Shown here in pieces: positions 16,037 through 25,988 of a DNA stretch of 64,000 bases. Location: contig UQLN01000016.1 in NCBI GenBank assembly GCA_900541965.1, positions 20,953 through 84,952 on the forward strand, written 5' to 3'. The notes beneath the pieces were generated by a model. It had not been told where the DNA came from and ran no database searches. It saw nothing but the letters and a program-made list of their open reading frames with translations. The position numbers and the translations under genes were made by a program. The DNA comes from an uncultured Parabacteroides sp. (lineage in GTDB: Bacteria > Bacteroidota > Bacteroidia > Bacteroidales > Tannerellaceae). Positions within the stretch are counted from its first letter, which is position 1. Each line of letters opens with the position of its first letter.

Positions 16037-17953
16037 ATGAAAAAGACATTTAAATATATATGCCTTGCGGCAACATTAGGATTAACGGTATCCATGAACT
16101 CCTGTTCCGATTTCATGGATTTAAAACCGGAAGACCAGTATGCAGAAGATGCCGTATGGTCGGATGCCGGTCTTGTACAGGCAGTGGTAAACGATATTTA
16201 TGCTTACATTGTCCATGGCTCGGAAGAATCCAACACTTCCGCTTTAACTGATGATGCTTACTTTACCCATGATTATGGCATGAAAGCAATCAACGAAGCC
16301 ACCGTTTCGGGTAGCGACCTCCGTTGGTATGATGACGACAAATGCCCGTTCAAATGGTATAATGCTTACAAAGGGATTTATCGTACCAACCTGTTTTTGG
16401 AAAATATAGATAAAGTTCCGGAAAAAGTCGGTTACAATTTAAAAATCATGAAAGGTGAGGTTCTTTTTCTACGCGCTTACCTGTATACAGAACTGGTAAG
16501 AGGTTTTGGCGGGGTTCCTTTGGTTGATAAAACTTATTCCATAGAAGAAGCTTCCCAATTAAGCCTTCCCCGCAGCAATATGGCAGATTGCCTGGACTTT
16601 ATTTTAAAAGATATAGAAAATGCGATTCCATTGCTTCCCGAAACAGCAGATCCGGGACGTGCTACCCAAGGGGCAGCAAAAGCACTGAGAGCCCGTATCC
16701 TGCTGCATGTTGCCAGTCCGTTATTTGCAGACCGCTCTGTCAACACATTGGAATGCAACCAATACAATGGAGATCGTAAAAAGCTGTACGAACAGGCAAG
16801 AGATGCAGCAAAAGAAGTTATCGGCCTGAAAAATTATACTCTTGTTGATTGTAATGCGAATACCATCATGGAAATTGCGGATAAATACCACGACATTTCT
16901 TTGACTAACAATTCGGAATCTATCTTCTACAAACAATTCATCAATAAAGATGTGGATGACAGTAACGTTCGTAACCGCGCAGCTCAATGCCACGGGCCTA
17001 ACGGTTACCACAACTGGGGAGGCGTTACACCGACAAACGATCTGGTTATGTCTTTCGAAATGGAAGATGGCACAATCAACAACTCCATGTTGAAAATAGA
17101 AGAAACGACCACAAAAAACCCGTACCTGAACCGTGAACCTCGCTTCTATGCGACTATCGGTTATGATGGATTGGAATGGGGACGTCCACGTCCATCCGAT
17201 GCGGCAGCATTCGACCCGACTCCACTGGGTACTTTACAAATGGGATTCTATGAATCTCCGGATGGCAGTGATATTAAAGCACCTGTCGCTTACGATAAAC
17301 AAGGCAATCCGACAAAAGAAATCACATTTAAAGGGGTTAATGGCGTAGACACCCGTAAATCTTCTATCGAAAACTGGAATGGTTCCGTTACCGGCTATGT
17401 CGAAAAGAAACTGATAGACACCAAATTCAATGCCACCGAACATAACTGGCAAACAGCCACCTACCCATACATCCGCTTGGCTGAAATGTATTTAATTGCA
17501 GCAGAAGCATGTATCGAATTAAACGAATTGGATGATGCGGCCGATTTTCTGGATGATTTGCGCGGACGCATCGGACGCCCGGATACAAAAACCACACTGA
17601 CTAAGCGCGGACAAGCATTCGACCAGGAAAATATGCGTAAATTCCTCCAGCGTGAACGCCGCTCCGAACTGGCATATGAAAACTCCCGCTATTATGATAT
17701 CCGTCGCTGGATGATCGCCCCGAACGTGATTCGCGAAGTAACAGGTATCGCAATCGTTGCACGCCTGAAACAAGGACAAAGTTCCAAATTACCTTATATC
17801 CATGATGAAAAGAAATGGGATTACACCTATTATGTAACCGATTTATCTTTCCGTGAAACACGCAAATGGGACAACAAACTATACTTTGCACCTATCAAAC
17901 GTGACGAAATCAAACGTAATACGGCAATAAAGCAAAATCCGGGAATGGAATAA
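16037..17953 (+). CDS. SusD/RagB-type surface glycan-binding lipoprotein
   Basis: A surface lipoprotein that caps the SusC barrel and presents glycan. The signal peptide ends in the lipobox MNSC (Cys23). The SusD fold shows as DFMDLKPEDQY near the N-terminus, helical repeats such as LKIMKGEVLFLRAYLYTELV and the C-terminal block YPYIRLAEMYLIAAEACIEL, followed by RERRSELAYENSRYYDIRRW. At 638 residues it is slightly longer than average. It is coupled to SusC and followed by a large inverted-repeat element, so the operon probably ends here. Confidence 0.95.
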   Translation: MKKTFKYICLAATLGLTVSMNSCSDFMDLKPEDQYAEDAVWSDAGLVQAVVNDIYAYIVHGSEESNTSALTDDAYFTHDYGMKAINEATVSGSDLRWYDDDKCPFKWYNAYKGIYRTNLFLENIDKVPEKVGYNLKIMKGEVLFLRAYLYTELVRGFGGVPLVDKTYSIEEASQLSLPRSNMADCLDFILKDIENAIPLLPETADPGRATQGAAKALRARILLHVASPLFADRSVNTLECNQYNGDRKKLYEQARDAAKEVIGLKNYTLVDCNANTIMEIADKYHDISLTNNSESIFYKQFINKDVDDSNVRNRAAQCHGPNGYHNWGGVTPTNDLVMSFEMEDGTINNSMLKIEETTTKNPYLNREPRFYATIGYDGLEWGRPRPSDAAAFDPTPLGTLQMGFYESPDGSDIKAPVAYDKQGNPTKEITFKGVNGVDTRKSSIENWNGSVTGYVEKKLIDTKFNATEHNWQTATYPYIRLAEMYLIAAEACIELNELDDAADFLDDLRGRIGRPDTKTTLTKRGQAFDQENMRKFLQRERRSELAYENSRYYDIRRWMIAPNVIREVTGIAIVARLKQGQSSKLPYIHDEKKWDYTYYVTDLSFRETRKWDNKLYFAPIKRDEIKRNTAIKQNPGME

Positions 17954-17973
17954 TGCAATAAGACCCTGAAACA

Positions 17974-18085
17974 GAAGAACCAGGTTTACGGACAACGCGG
18001 ATTGGACGGATTAAGACGGATAAGAATAATTTTAAAATCCGTTCTAATCCGCCCAATCTGAGGTCATCCGCATACCTAGTTCTTC
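17974..18085. repeat. 112-nt imperfect inverted-repeat element
   Basis: Arms of about 48 nt (17974-18021 and 18037-18085) share blocks GAAGAAC, AGGT, GATTGG and CGGATTA in inverted order around a 15-nt loop. The inner arm also contains tandem CGGATT-type units. No T-run follows, so it is not a classical terminator. It may protect the 3' end of the SusC/SusD transcript or be a small non-autonomous repeat. No other copy was noticed in this window. Confidence 0.6.
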
Positions 18086-18153
18086 GATTCATCCAAACTA
18101 TCATTCAAAATCAAATATCTTCTTTTTTCTTTTTCCACCACATTATCCTCCTG

Positions 18154-18167
18154 TCTCAAATTTGAGA
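18154..18167. promoter_or_regulatory. Perfect palindrome upstream of the dehydrogenase/GH2 unit
   Basis: TCTCAAATTTGAGA is a perfect 14-bp dyad, extended by CATTATC (18141-18147) and GATAATG (18166-18172). It lies about 100 bases upstream of a -7 box TAATTTTG (18269-18276) and 185 bases before the next gene. It is a candidate operator with an unknown regulator. Confidence 0.4.
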
Positions 18168-18268
18168 TAATGTTTCACTTTTTCCCGAAAATGATGCAAT
18201 CTGCTCTCTTTCCGCTTTAAAAGAGAAAATAATCAAAACAAAAGGTATGTACATATTTCCTTATTTTG

Positions 18269-18276
18269 TAATTTTG
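18269..18276 (+). promoter_or_regulatory. -7 box before the dehydrogenase/GH2 unit
   Basis: TAATTTTG fits TAnnTTTG and lies 75 bases before the start at 18352. The -33 region is poor. Confidence 0.45.
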
Positions 18277-18351
18277 AACCAACACAACGGAGGCTTACAA
18301 CTACAACAGTTATATTTTTAAGCCCTCAATTCACTAAAAATTTAATATATC

Positions 18352-19518
18352 ATGAAGAACAGAAAGTTAAGAATGGGAATGGTAGGCGGAGGTAGCGACG
18401 CTTTTATCGGAGCAATCCATCGCAGAGCCGCTTTTATGGACAACCAGATCGAATTAGTTTGCGGATGTTTCAGTATCGATCCTGAAATTTCTAAAAGCTC
18501 AGGGCTTTCCTATTTCTTACCGGAAGATAGAATCTACAGTTCCTATCAGGAAATGTTTGAACATGAAATGACTCTGCCGGAAGATGAACGAATGGACTTT
18601 GTTACCATAGTAACTCCCAACCGGTGGCATTTCGAACCTGCTATGATGGCTCTTGAAAGAGGCTTCCATGTCGTAGTAGATAAACCGATGACTTTTTCAC
18701 TTGAAGAAGCCAAACTCCTCCAACAAAAAGTAGAAGAAACCGGGCTGGTACTGGCTCTTACCCATGTATATTCGGCATATCCTGCCGTAAAAGAAGCGAA
18801 AGCACGTATTGCAAACGGCGAACTGGGCAAACTACGCCGGGTATACGTTGAATATACCCAGGGATGGCTGTCCGACCGCATAGAGTTGCAAGGTGGAAAT
18901 AATGCCGGCTGGCGTACAGACCCGAAACGTTCGGGCAAAGCAGGCTGCATAGGCGATATCGGTACGCATGCCTGGCACCTGAGCGAATATATTACCGGAC
19001 TGAAAGTACAAGAATTATGTGCCGAACTGAAAGCATTCGTTCCCGGACGTCCTATTGATGATGACGGAGCGGCTTTCCTGCATTATGAAAATGACGTAAC
19101 CGGCGTATTGACGGCAACACAAATCGGAGCAGGAGAAGCAAACAACATCCGTATCCGCGTATACGGAGAAAAGGGTGGACTGGAATGGCGGCAGATGGAA
19201 CCGAACACATTGACACTGAAATGGTCCGACCGTCCAACCGAAGTTCTTAATATAGGCAATAACGGCTATCTGAGCGAACAAGCGCTATGGAACACCCGGA
19301 CACCTGCCGGACATCCGGAAGGATTTATTGAAGCATTCGCCAATATTTACAGAAACTTTGCCCTCACTGTCATGGCAATTAAAAAAGGAGAAAAACCTTG
19401 TGATAATTGTCTGGATTTCCCGACTGTATACGACGGGGTAAGAGGTATGCAATTTGTTGAAACCATGGTTGAAGCAGGATACAACAATGACGTAAAATGG
19501 CAAAAATGGGTTGAATAA
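18352..19518 (+). CDS. Gfo/Idh/MocA-family oxidoreductase, cytoplasmic
   Basis: An NAD(P)-dependent sugar dehydrogenase. The Rossmann start is MGMVGGGSDAFIGAIHRRA, the family EKP motif appears as VVDKPMTFSLEEA, and the catalytic region has GGNNAGWRTDPKRSGKAGCI followed by GDIGTHAWHLSEYITG. At 388 residues without signal peptide it should act in the cytoplasm. It is 23 bases upstream of a secreted GH2 enzyme, so it may oxidise a sugar released and imported by this locus. The exact substrate is unknown. It differs from the three Tat-exported relatives in this window by lacking an export signal. Confidence 0.85.
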   Translation: MKNRKLRMGMVGGGSDAFIGAIHRRAAFMDNQIELVCGCFSIDPEISKSSGLSYFLPEDRIYSSYQEMFEHEMTLPEDERMDFVTIVTPNRWHFEPAMMALERGFHVVVDKPMTFSLEEAKLLQQKVEETGLVLALTHVYSAYPAVKEAKARIANGELGKLRRVYVEYTQGWLSDRIELQGGNNAGWRTDPKRSGKAGCIGDIGTHAWHLSEYITGLKVQELCAELKAFVPGRPIDDDGAAFLHYENDVTGVLTATQIGAGEANNIRIRVYGEKGGLEWRQMEPNTLTLKWSDRPTEVLNIGNNGYLSEQALWNTRTPAGHPEGFIEAFANIYRNFALTVMAIKKGEKPCDNCLDFPTVYDGVRGMQFVETMVEAGYNNDVKWQKWVE

Positions 19519-19541
19519 CAATTCTCTATAAACAAACACAT

Positions 19542-22500
19542 ATGAAACTAAACTTACTTGTATGCGGTTTGTCCCTACTGGGAACGACTGCATTTGCTCA
19601 AAACAACGAATGGCGAGACCCGAATGTGAATGAAATCAACAGGGCTCCCATGCACGCCAATTATTTTGCTTACAAAAATGAAAACAGCGCGCTAAAGGGC
19701 TGTAAAGAATCATCTGAGAATTTCATGACTTTAAACGGTACATGGAAATTCAACTGGGTGAAAAATGCAGATATGCGTCCTACAGACTTTTATAAGGTAA
19801 ATTTCAATGATAAAGGATGGGGTACTATGAAAGTGCCCGGACTTTGGGAATTGAACGGATATGGCGACCCTATTTATGTAAATGTAGGTTATCCATGGAG
19901 GAGCCAGTTTAAGAACAATCCTCCGGAAGTACCTGTAGAAAACAACCATGTAGGCTCCTACAGAAAAGAAATCATAATCCCTGCAGATTGGAAAGGCAAA
20001 GAAATCTTTGCCCATTTCGGTTCGGTTACATCCAATATGTATCTATGGGTAAACGGACAATTTGTAGGTTATAGTGAAGACAGCAAACTGGAAGCGGAAT
20101 TCAATCTGACCAAATACCTGAAACCGGGTAAAAACCTGATTGCTTTCCAGACTTTCCGCTGGTGTGATGGTACTTACCTCGAAGACCAGGACTTCCTCCG
20201 TCTATCCGGTGTCGGACGCGACTGTTATCTGTATGCCCGTAATCCGAAATATATACAGGATATCCGGGTTACTCCTGATTTAGATGCACAGTATAAAGAT
20301 GCTACTCTGAACGTTGCTTTAAATATTAAAGGCAATGGAACAGTAGACTTAAAACTTCTCGATAAAGCAGGAAACTCTGTCGCAACATCTTCTGTAAAAG
20401 GTTCAGGAAAAGTGACAACAGAAATGGCAGTTTCCAATCCATTGAAGTGGACAGCCGAAACCCCTGATTTATACACACTGGTTGCTACATTTAAAGATGG
20501 CAACAACATTTCGGAAGTTATTCCCGTAAAAGTAGGTTTCCGCAAAATAGAACTGAAAAATGCACAAATCCTTGTCAACGGGCAACCGGTTCTGTTCAAA
20601 GGGGCAGACCGTCACGAAATGGACCCGGACGGTGGTTATGTCGTTTCACCGGAACGCATGATACAGGATATCAAGGTGATGAAAGAATTCAATATCAATG
20701 CAGTCCGTACCTGTCATTACCCGGATAATAACTTATGGTATGACCTGTGCGATGAATATGGCATTTATCTGGTGGCAGAAGCAAACGTCGAATCTCATGG
20801 AATGGGATACGGAGACCAGACACTGGCTAAAAATCCGTCCTATGCCAAAGCACATCTGGAACGCAACCAGCGTAACGTACAGCGTGGTTACAACCATCCG
20901 TCTATCATCTTCTGGTCATTAGGTAACGAAGCTGGTTTCGGTCCTAACTTCGAAGCTTGTTATAAATGGATTAAGAACGAAGATAAAAGCCGTGCCGTAC
21001 AATATGAACAAGCCGGGACGAACGAGTTCACTGATATTTTCTGTCCGATGTACCGCAACTACAAAGACAGTGAAGAATATTGTAAAGGAAACATAGATAA
21101 ACCGCTTATCCAATGTGAATATGCACATGCCATGGGTAATTCGGAAGGTGGCTTCAAGGAATACTGGGATTTGGTCCGTAAATATCCGAAATACCAGGGC
21201 GGATTTATCTGGGACTTTGTCGACCAGTCTTTACGCTGGAAAAATAAAGACGGCGTTCCTTTCTATGCATACGGAGGCGACTGGAACCGTTATGACGCAT
21301 CCGACAACAACTTTATGGACAACGGACTGATCAGTCCCGACCGTAAACCGAACCCTCATATGTATGAAGTAGGCCATATCTACCAATCCATCTGGGTAAC
21401 TCCTTCCGATTTGGCTAACGGTGTTGTAAATGTATATAATGAAAACTTCTTCCGTAACCTGAATAATTACTATTGCGAATGGGAATTACTGGCAAATGGA
21501 GAAGTGCAGCAAACCGGAATGGTTAAAGACCTGGAAGTTGCCCCGCAACAAACCCGCTCCGTCAAATTGAATTATTCTACAGACGGCATTTGCAAATGCA
21601 AAGAATTGCTGCTGAACGTTGCATTTAAACTGAAAAAAGCAGAGCCACTGCTTCCTGCCGGATTTACGGTAGCTAAAAATCAGCTGGTTGTTCGCCCATA
21701 TAAAGCTAAAGAACTGGACATCCGGAACAAACAGGAAACAAATATTGCCACAGTTGCTCCAACAATAAAGGATAATGATGTTAATTACCTGATTGTTGAG
21801 GGAGAAGACTTCCGTATCGATTTTGGCAAACACGACGGTTTCCTGAGCAGATATGATGTAAATGGCATGGCGATGCTGAAAGAAGACGGCAAACTGACTC
21901 CGAACTTCTGGCGTGCTCCAACCGATAACGACATGGGTGCAAACCTGCAGAACGTATATGCGGCATGGAAACAACCGGGACTCAAACTGCAATCGCTTAC
22001 AGGCAAAACCGAAAATGATATGGTGACTGTAAATGCAGAATATACAATGGATGCCGTAAAAGCAAAATTGTATCTGACTTACGTTATTAACAATGAAGGA
22101 ACAGTAAAAGTAACCCAGAAAATGGTAGCAGACAAGTCAGCCAAAGTGTCCGATATGTTCCGTTTCGGTATGCAAATGCAAATGCCTAAAGATCTGGAAC
22201 AAATTAAATATTACGGAAGAGGACCGGTTGAAAACTATTCCGACCGTAATAACGTAACGGATCTGGGACTTTATACACAGACCGTATCGGAACAATTCTA
22301 TTCATATATCCGCCCGCAAGAAAACGGAAACAAAACAGATATCCGCTGGTGGAAACAAATGAATAAGGGAGGAAATGGATTAATGTTTATTGCAGAAGCT
22401 CCATTCTCTGCATCTGCCCTACATTATTCCATCGATTCATTGGATGACGGAATGCAGAAAGATCAAAGACATTCCGAACTGGTACCTCAGGTCGATTACA

Positions 22501-22640
22501 CAAATATGTGTATAGACAAAGCTCAAATGGGGTTAGGATGTATTACCAGCTGGGGCACACTGCCACTGGAACAATACCGCCTGCATTACGGAGACTATGA
22601 ATTTTCATTCATTATGAAACCGATTCAGGCCAACTTCTAA
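19542..22640 (+). CDS. Glycoside hydrolase family 2, beta-galactosidase-like, secreted
   Basis: A LacZ-like retaining glycosidase of 1032 residues. The signal peptide MKLNLLVCGLSLLGTTAFAQ puts it in the periplasm. The jelly-roll sugar-binding domain (NGTWKFNWVKN, FGSVTSNMYLWVNGQFVGYS) is followed by the immunoglobulin-like and TIM-barrel domains. The acid/base is Glu463 in FWSLGNEAG and the nucleophile is Glu526 in CEYAHAMGNS. The C-terminal beta-galactosidase small-chain domain (FWRAPTDNDMGA, YYGRGPVENYSDR) is complete. It follows the dehydrogenase closely. It probably cleaves terminal beta-galactose or a related sugar from the glycan imported by the SusC/SusD pair; other GH2 specificities cannot be excluded. 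Confidence 0.92.
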   Translation: MKLNLLVCGLSLLGTTAFAQNNEWRDPNVNEINRAPMHANYFAYKNENSALKGCKESSENFMTLNGTWKFNWVKNADMRPTDFYKVNFNDKGWGTMKVPGLWELNGYGDPIYVNVGYPWRSQFKNNPPEVPVENNHVGSYRKEIIIPADWKGKEIFAHFGSVTSNMYLWVNGQFVGYSEDSKLEAEFNLTKYLKPGKNLIAFQTFRWCDGTYLEDQDFLRLSGVGRDCYLYARNPKYIQDIRVTPDLDAQYKDATLNVALNIKGNGTVDLKLLDKAGNSVATSSVKGSGKVTTEMAVSNPLKWTAETPDLYTLVATFKDGNNISEVIPVKVGFRKIELKNAQILVNGQPVLFKGADRHEMDPDGGYVVSPERMIQDIKVMKEFNINAVRTCHYPDNNLWYDLCDEYGIYLVAEANVESHGMGYGDQTLAKNPSYAKAHLERNQRNVQRGYNHPSIIFWSLGNEAGFGPNFEACYKWIKNEDKSRAVQYEQAGTNEFTDIFCPMYRNYKDSEEYCKGNIDKPLIQCEYAHAMGNSEGGFKEYWDLVRKYPKYQGGFIWDFVDQSLRWKNKDGVPFYAYGGDWNRYDASDNNFMDNGLISPDRKPNPHMYEVGHIYQSIWVTPSDLANGVVNVYNENFFRNLNNYYCEWELLANGEVQQTGMVKDLEVAPQQTRSVKLNYSTDGICKCKELLLNVAFKLKKAEPLLPAGFTVAKNQLVVRPYKAKELDIRNKQETNIATVAPTIKDNDVNYLIVEGEDFRIDFGKHDGFLSRYDVNGMAMLKEDGKLTPNFWRAPTDNDMGANLQNVYAAWKQPGLKLQSLTGKTENDMVTVNAEYTMDAVKAKLYLTYVINNEGTVKVTQKMVADKSAKVSDMFRFGMQMQMPKDLEQIKYYGRGPVENYSDRNNVTDLGLYTQTVSEQFYSYIRPQENGNKTDIRWWKQMNKGGNGLMFIAEAPFSASALHYSIDSLDDGMQKDQRHSELVPQVDYTNMCIDKAQMGLGCITSWGTLPLEQYRLHYGDYEFSFIMKPIQANF

Positions 22641-22668
22641 TGTTTAAATAGAATAAATAAAAATCCAA

Positions 22669-22759
22669 ATTACCGGATGCTGACAATATACAAAATTGAT
22701 AAGCCGACATAAGTTTTTAATTTATAAAAATTTAATCTGCATTGTCAGTATCCGGTAAT
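22669..22759. repeat. Inverted repeat after the GH2 gene
   Basis: Arms ATTACCGGATGCTGACAAT (22669-22687) and its inverse (22741-22759) form a 19-bp stem with one G-T pair around a 53-nt AT-rich loop. No T-run follows, so it may be an RNA stabiliser or weak transcription stop. The rest of the gap to 22942 is AT-rich and shows no gene. Confidence 0.55.
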
Positions 22760-22941
22760 ATAAAAAACAAGGAAGTCTGCTTTTGTAATAACTGGTAAAA
22801 AAGTATAATCGAACAACATATTTCGTTAAATAGACTATGCTACCTTTTATTTTATAAACAAAAACAGTACTTTTATTGCCGATTTTTAAATCTGTAAATC
22901 TAATTCAAGACTAATCGTAAATCAGTTTACCATAGAATAAG

Positions 22942-24528
22942 ATGACTAATAACAATGCCTCTAATCGTTATTCTTTTGATAAAAAAAAGAACTTTTTTAA
23001 GGGAAAAACCTTTATTCTTCTGCTTGGACTCATTTTAGGAGCAGGCGCAATGATTGCCATATACCAGACTACCGTATATTTTTCTTCTGATGAATCTTGT
23101 ATGATATGCCATGTGCATCCGCATGTGGAAGACAGCTGGAAATTATCGAAGCACGTAAATAACGGAAGTGGTGTAAAAACACATTGCGTAGCATGTCATC
23201 TTCCGCCCCAACAGGATACATGGGATTACTATACGGCTAAAGCCAAATTAGGATTTAAGGATGTGTGGTCTTATCTGACCAAAGACAGTGCGGATTTCGA
23301 CTGGAATGTAAAATCCGAATTGGAGCATGCCGTTAAATACATACCGAATAAATCTTGCGTGGAATGCCATCAGAACTTATTTCCCGAAGGAATAACGCAG
23401 GACGGTATCACTGCCCACCTTTATTACGATGAAAACGAAAAGAAATTAGACTTGCAATGTATCAGTTGCCATCTGGATGCCGGACATTACAATCCGAACT
23501 ACAACCACTCCAAAATGGTTGGTGTACCGGGAGCTGCTGCACAGACAAGTATCGACACCAGCAAATTTTTCAAAGAACCTGCGGTTATAACCTCTTTTTC
23601 CAATTATACGGAACAGATACCGGGAACAGCCGTTTCTTTCAAAATGGTAGCAATCCCCGGCGGAACCTTCAAAATGGGTAGCTCTGAAAAAGAACCGTTC
23701 CATAAAGCCGATGAAAGCCCGGTTCGCGATGTAACACTCAGCCCGTTCTTCATGGCCGAAGTGGAAGTAACCTGGGATCAATACTGGGCATTTTACGGCA
23801 ACACAATGAGTGAAGGACGTACTCCTCCCGAAAAAATCTATGCAAATAATAGCAACCCGAATGTAGATGCCATATCCGGTCCTACTCCACCGTTCGGATT
23901 CCCAGACCAGGGATGGGGTGGCGGCGACCGTCCGGCTATTACGATGACTCACTATGCTGCAGAAACATTCTGCCAATGGCTATCCAAGAAAACAGGTAAA
24001 AAATACCGTCTTCCGACAGAAGCTGAATGGGAATATGCAGCACGCGGAGGTAAAGAAACCCCTTATTTCTTTGCCGGTAATCCGAAAGATTTTTCAGACC
24101 AAGGCTTCTGGCGCAAGTTCTTTGATGCTAAAACCGACAGTATCAGTTCTTATGTCATCTACAGCAAGAACAGCAAAAACAAAACTCAGGAACCGGGTAG
24201 CGTAAAGGCTAATCCGTTCGGTTTGAAAAACATGCTGGGTAACGTAATGGAATATTGTGCAGATAAATACAATCCGGAAGCTTATAGCAAAGGTGGAGAC
24301 AAAGTAACGAATCCTTTGGTTACAGAAGGAACCGAATGGGTGGTACGTGGAGGTAACTACACTTCTGATGCAGCCGATGTCCGTTCTGCAGCCCGCGATT
24401 ATACCAAACATGATGCATGGCTGAAAACAGACCCCCAACAACCGAAAAGTATCTGGTGGTATTCTGATATCCGCGGTATCGGTTTCCGTGTGGTTTGCGA
24501 ACCCGATGCTTCATTAGGAGCTAAATAA
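22942..24528 (+). CDS. Tetrahaem NapC/NirT cytochrome c fused to an FGE/SUMF1-like domain
   Basis: A 528-residue fusion. A short cytoplasmic N-terminus precedes one membrane anchor (residues 22-44). The NapC/NirT-like periplasmic domain has four CxxCH haem sites (Cys53, 82, 139 and 173, with histidines 57, 86, 143 and 177). From about residue 230 an FGE/EgtB/PvdO-type domain follows (AIPGGTFKMGSS, YRLPTEAEWEYAARGG, NPFGLKNMLGNVMEYCAD, RGGNYTSDAADVRSAARD, GIGFRVV). The cysteines that bind copper in true formylglycine-generating enzymes are absent, so the domain is probably structural or binding. NapC-type proteins take electrons from the quinol pool and may pass them either way. It starts a run with a Tat-exported dehydrogenase and isomerase, so an electron link to that periplasmic dehydrogenase is a reasonable inference. 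Confidence 0.88.
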   Translation: MTNNNASNRYSFDKKKNFFKGKTFILLLGLILGAGAMIAIYQTTVYFSSDESCMICHVHPHVEDSWKLSKHVNNGSGVKTHCVACHLPPQQDTWDYYTAKAKLGFKDVWSYLTKDSADFDWNVKSELEHAVKYIPNKSCVECHQNLFPEGITQDGITAHLYYDENEKKLDLQCISCHLDAGHYNPNYNHSKMVGVPGAAAQTSIDTSKFFKEPAVITSFSNYTEQIPGTAVSFKMVAIPGGTFKMGSSEKEPFHKADESPVRDVTLSPFFMAEVEVTWDQYWAFYGNTMSEGRTPPEKIYANNSNPNVDAISGPTPPFGFPDQGWGGGDRPAITMTHYAAETFCQWLSKKTGKKYRLPTEAEWEYAARGGKETPYFFAGNPKDFSDQGFWRKFFDAKTDSISSYVIYSKNSKNKTQEPGSVKANPFGLKNMLGNVMEYCADKYNPEAYSKGGDKVTNPLVTEGTEWVVRGGNYTSDAADVRSAARDYTKHDAWLKTDPQQPKSIWWYSDIRGIGFRVVCEPDASLGAK

Positions 24529-24585
24529 TAACCATAAACAGAGAAATCTACTAATAAAATATAGATACCTAATAATTAATATATC

Positions 24586-25965
24586 ATGAAAAAAGAGAAC
24601 AGTATCAGTAGAAGATCTTTTTTAAAGAGTTCAGCAATGGCCGGTGCACTGGGTGCTATCGGTGGTGGTAGTGCAAGTGTTTTAACATCTTGTTCTGGCG
24701 GCGGTGCAGAAAACAGTACAAACAAACCGTTGAAAGAACCGGGAACTTATTATATTCCTGAATTGCCGGACAAAGCTGCAGACGGTAAAGAACTGAAAGC
24801 AGGTGTTATCGGTTGCGGTGGTCGTGGTTCCGGTGCAGCATTCAACTTCCTTGAAGCAGCCAACGGCGTTACAATCGTTGCTTTAGGTGATACATTCAAA
24901 GAAAGAGTGGACGGTCTGGCCAATGATTTGAAAGAAAAAGGTATCGACATTCCTGCTGATAAACGTTTTGTAGGACTGGATGCTTACAAACAGGTAATCG
25001 ATAGTGGCGTCGATGTTTTGATTATCGCTACTCCTCCTGTATTCCGTCCTGTACATTTCCAATATGCCGTAGAAAAAGGCAAACATTGTTTCCTCGAAAA
25101 ACCGATTTGTGTTGACCCGGTCGGTTATCGTACAATCATGGCTACAGCCAAACAGGCACAGGCTAAAAACCTTTGCGTCGTAACAGGTACACAGCGTCAT
25201 CACCAACGTAACTACGTTGAATCTTATAAGAAAATCATGGAAGGTGCTATCGGTGAAATTACCGGTGGTGTTGTTTACTGGAATCAAAATATGCTTTGGT
25301 TCAACGAACGCAAGCCGGGTTGGAGCGATTGTGAATATATGATTAAGGACTGGGTGAACTGGAAATGGTTATCCGGAGACCATATCGTTGAACAGCACGT
25401 TCACAATATCGACGTATTTACATGGTTCAGCGGATTGAAACCAGTAAAGGCTGTAGGTTTCGGTTCACGCCAGCGTCGTATCACCGGTGACCAGTATGAT
25501 AACTTCAGCATCGACTTCACCATGGAGAACGGTGTACACATGCATAGTATGTCCCGCCAGATTGACGGTTGCGTAAATAACGTAAGCGAATTTATCCAGG
25601 GAACAAAAGGTTCATGGTCTACCGCCAACGATGAAACTGTAATCAAAGATAATGCAGGCAATATCATTTGGAAATACGACAAGGAAGCTGAAAAGAACGA
25701 ACACCAGCAGAACAATCCGTACGTATTGGAACACGTAAACTGGGTAAACTGCATCCGTTCCAACAAACCGATCGAACAGGCTTCTGAAACTGCTATTTCA
25801 AACATGGCAGCAATCATGGGACGCGAATCCGCTTATTCCGGTGCAGAAACAACCTGGGAAGCAATGACAGCATCTCCTCTGGATTATACACCGAAAGACC
25901 TGAACTTAGGTAAGATGGATATGAGTACATTCACTGTTCCGGTTCCGGGTAAACCGCGTGACTGA
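24586..25965 (+). CDS. Tat-exported Gfo/Idh/MocA-family oxidoreductase (lipoprotein-like)
   Basis: A 459-residue dehydrogenase that should fold with its bound NAD(P) in the cytoplasm and be exported by Tat. SRRSFLKSSAMAGALGAIGG is the twin-arginine signal (Arg9-Arg10) and LTSC (Cys36) is a possible lipobox. The Rossmann region is KAGVIGCGGRGSG and the family motif is CFLEKPICVDPVGYR. Related Bacteroides proteins act as periplasmic glycoside 3-dehydrogenases in a 3-keto-sugar pathway. That function is plausible but not proven here. It lies 57 bases after the cytochrome fusion and 23 before a Tat-exported isomerase-like gene, a pairing known from such pathways. Confidence 0.87.
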   Translation: MKKENSISRRSFLKSSAMAGALGAIGGGSASVLTSCSGGGAENSTNKPLKEPGTYYIPELPDKAADGKELKAGVIGCGGRGSGAAFNFLEAANGVTIVALGDTFKERVDGLANDLKEKGIDIPADKRFVGLDAYKQVIDSGVDVLIIATPPVFRPVHFQYAVEKGKHCFLEKPICVDPVGYRTIMATAKQAQAKNLCVVTGTQRHHQRNYVESYKKIMEGAIGEITGGVVYWNQNMLWFNERKPGWSDCEYMIKDWVNWKWLSGDHIVEQHVHNIDVFTWFSGLKPVKAVGFGSRQRRITGDQYDNFSIDFTMENGVHMHSMSRQIDGCVNNVSEFIQGTKGSWSTANDETVIKDNAGNIIWKYDKEAEKNEHQQNNPYVLEHVNWVNCIRSNKPIEQASETAISNMAAIMGRESAYSGAETTWEAMTASPLDYTPKDLNLGKMDMSTFTVPVPGKPRD

Positions 25966-25988
25966 TGACAAATAAAGAATAAAAAGTT

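Noticed and set aside
22669..22759. Inverted repeat after the GH2 gene as a terminator or an invertible segment
   Set aside because: No T-run follows, the loop is 53 nt without promoter, and the arms have no recombination-site layout. It is kept only as a repeat.
22942..24528. The FGE-like domain as the sulfatase-maturing enzyme for the sulfatase at 57182
   Set aside because: The catalytic cysteines are missing, and that sulfatase has a Ser-type site that needs an anaerobic radical-SAM maturase.
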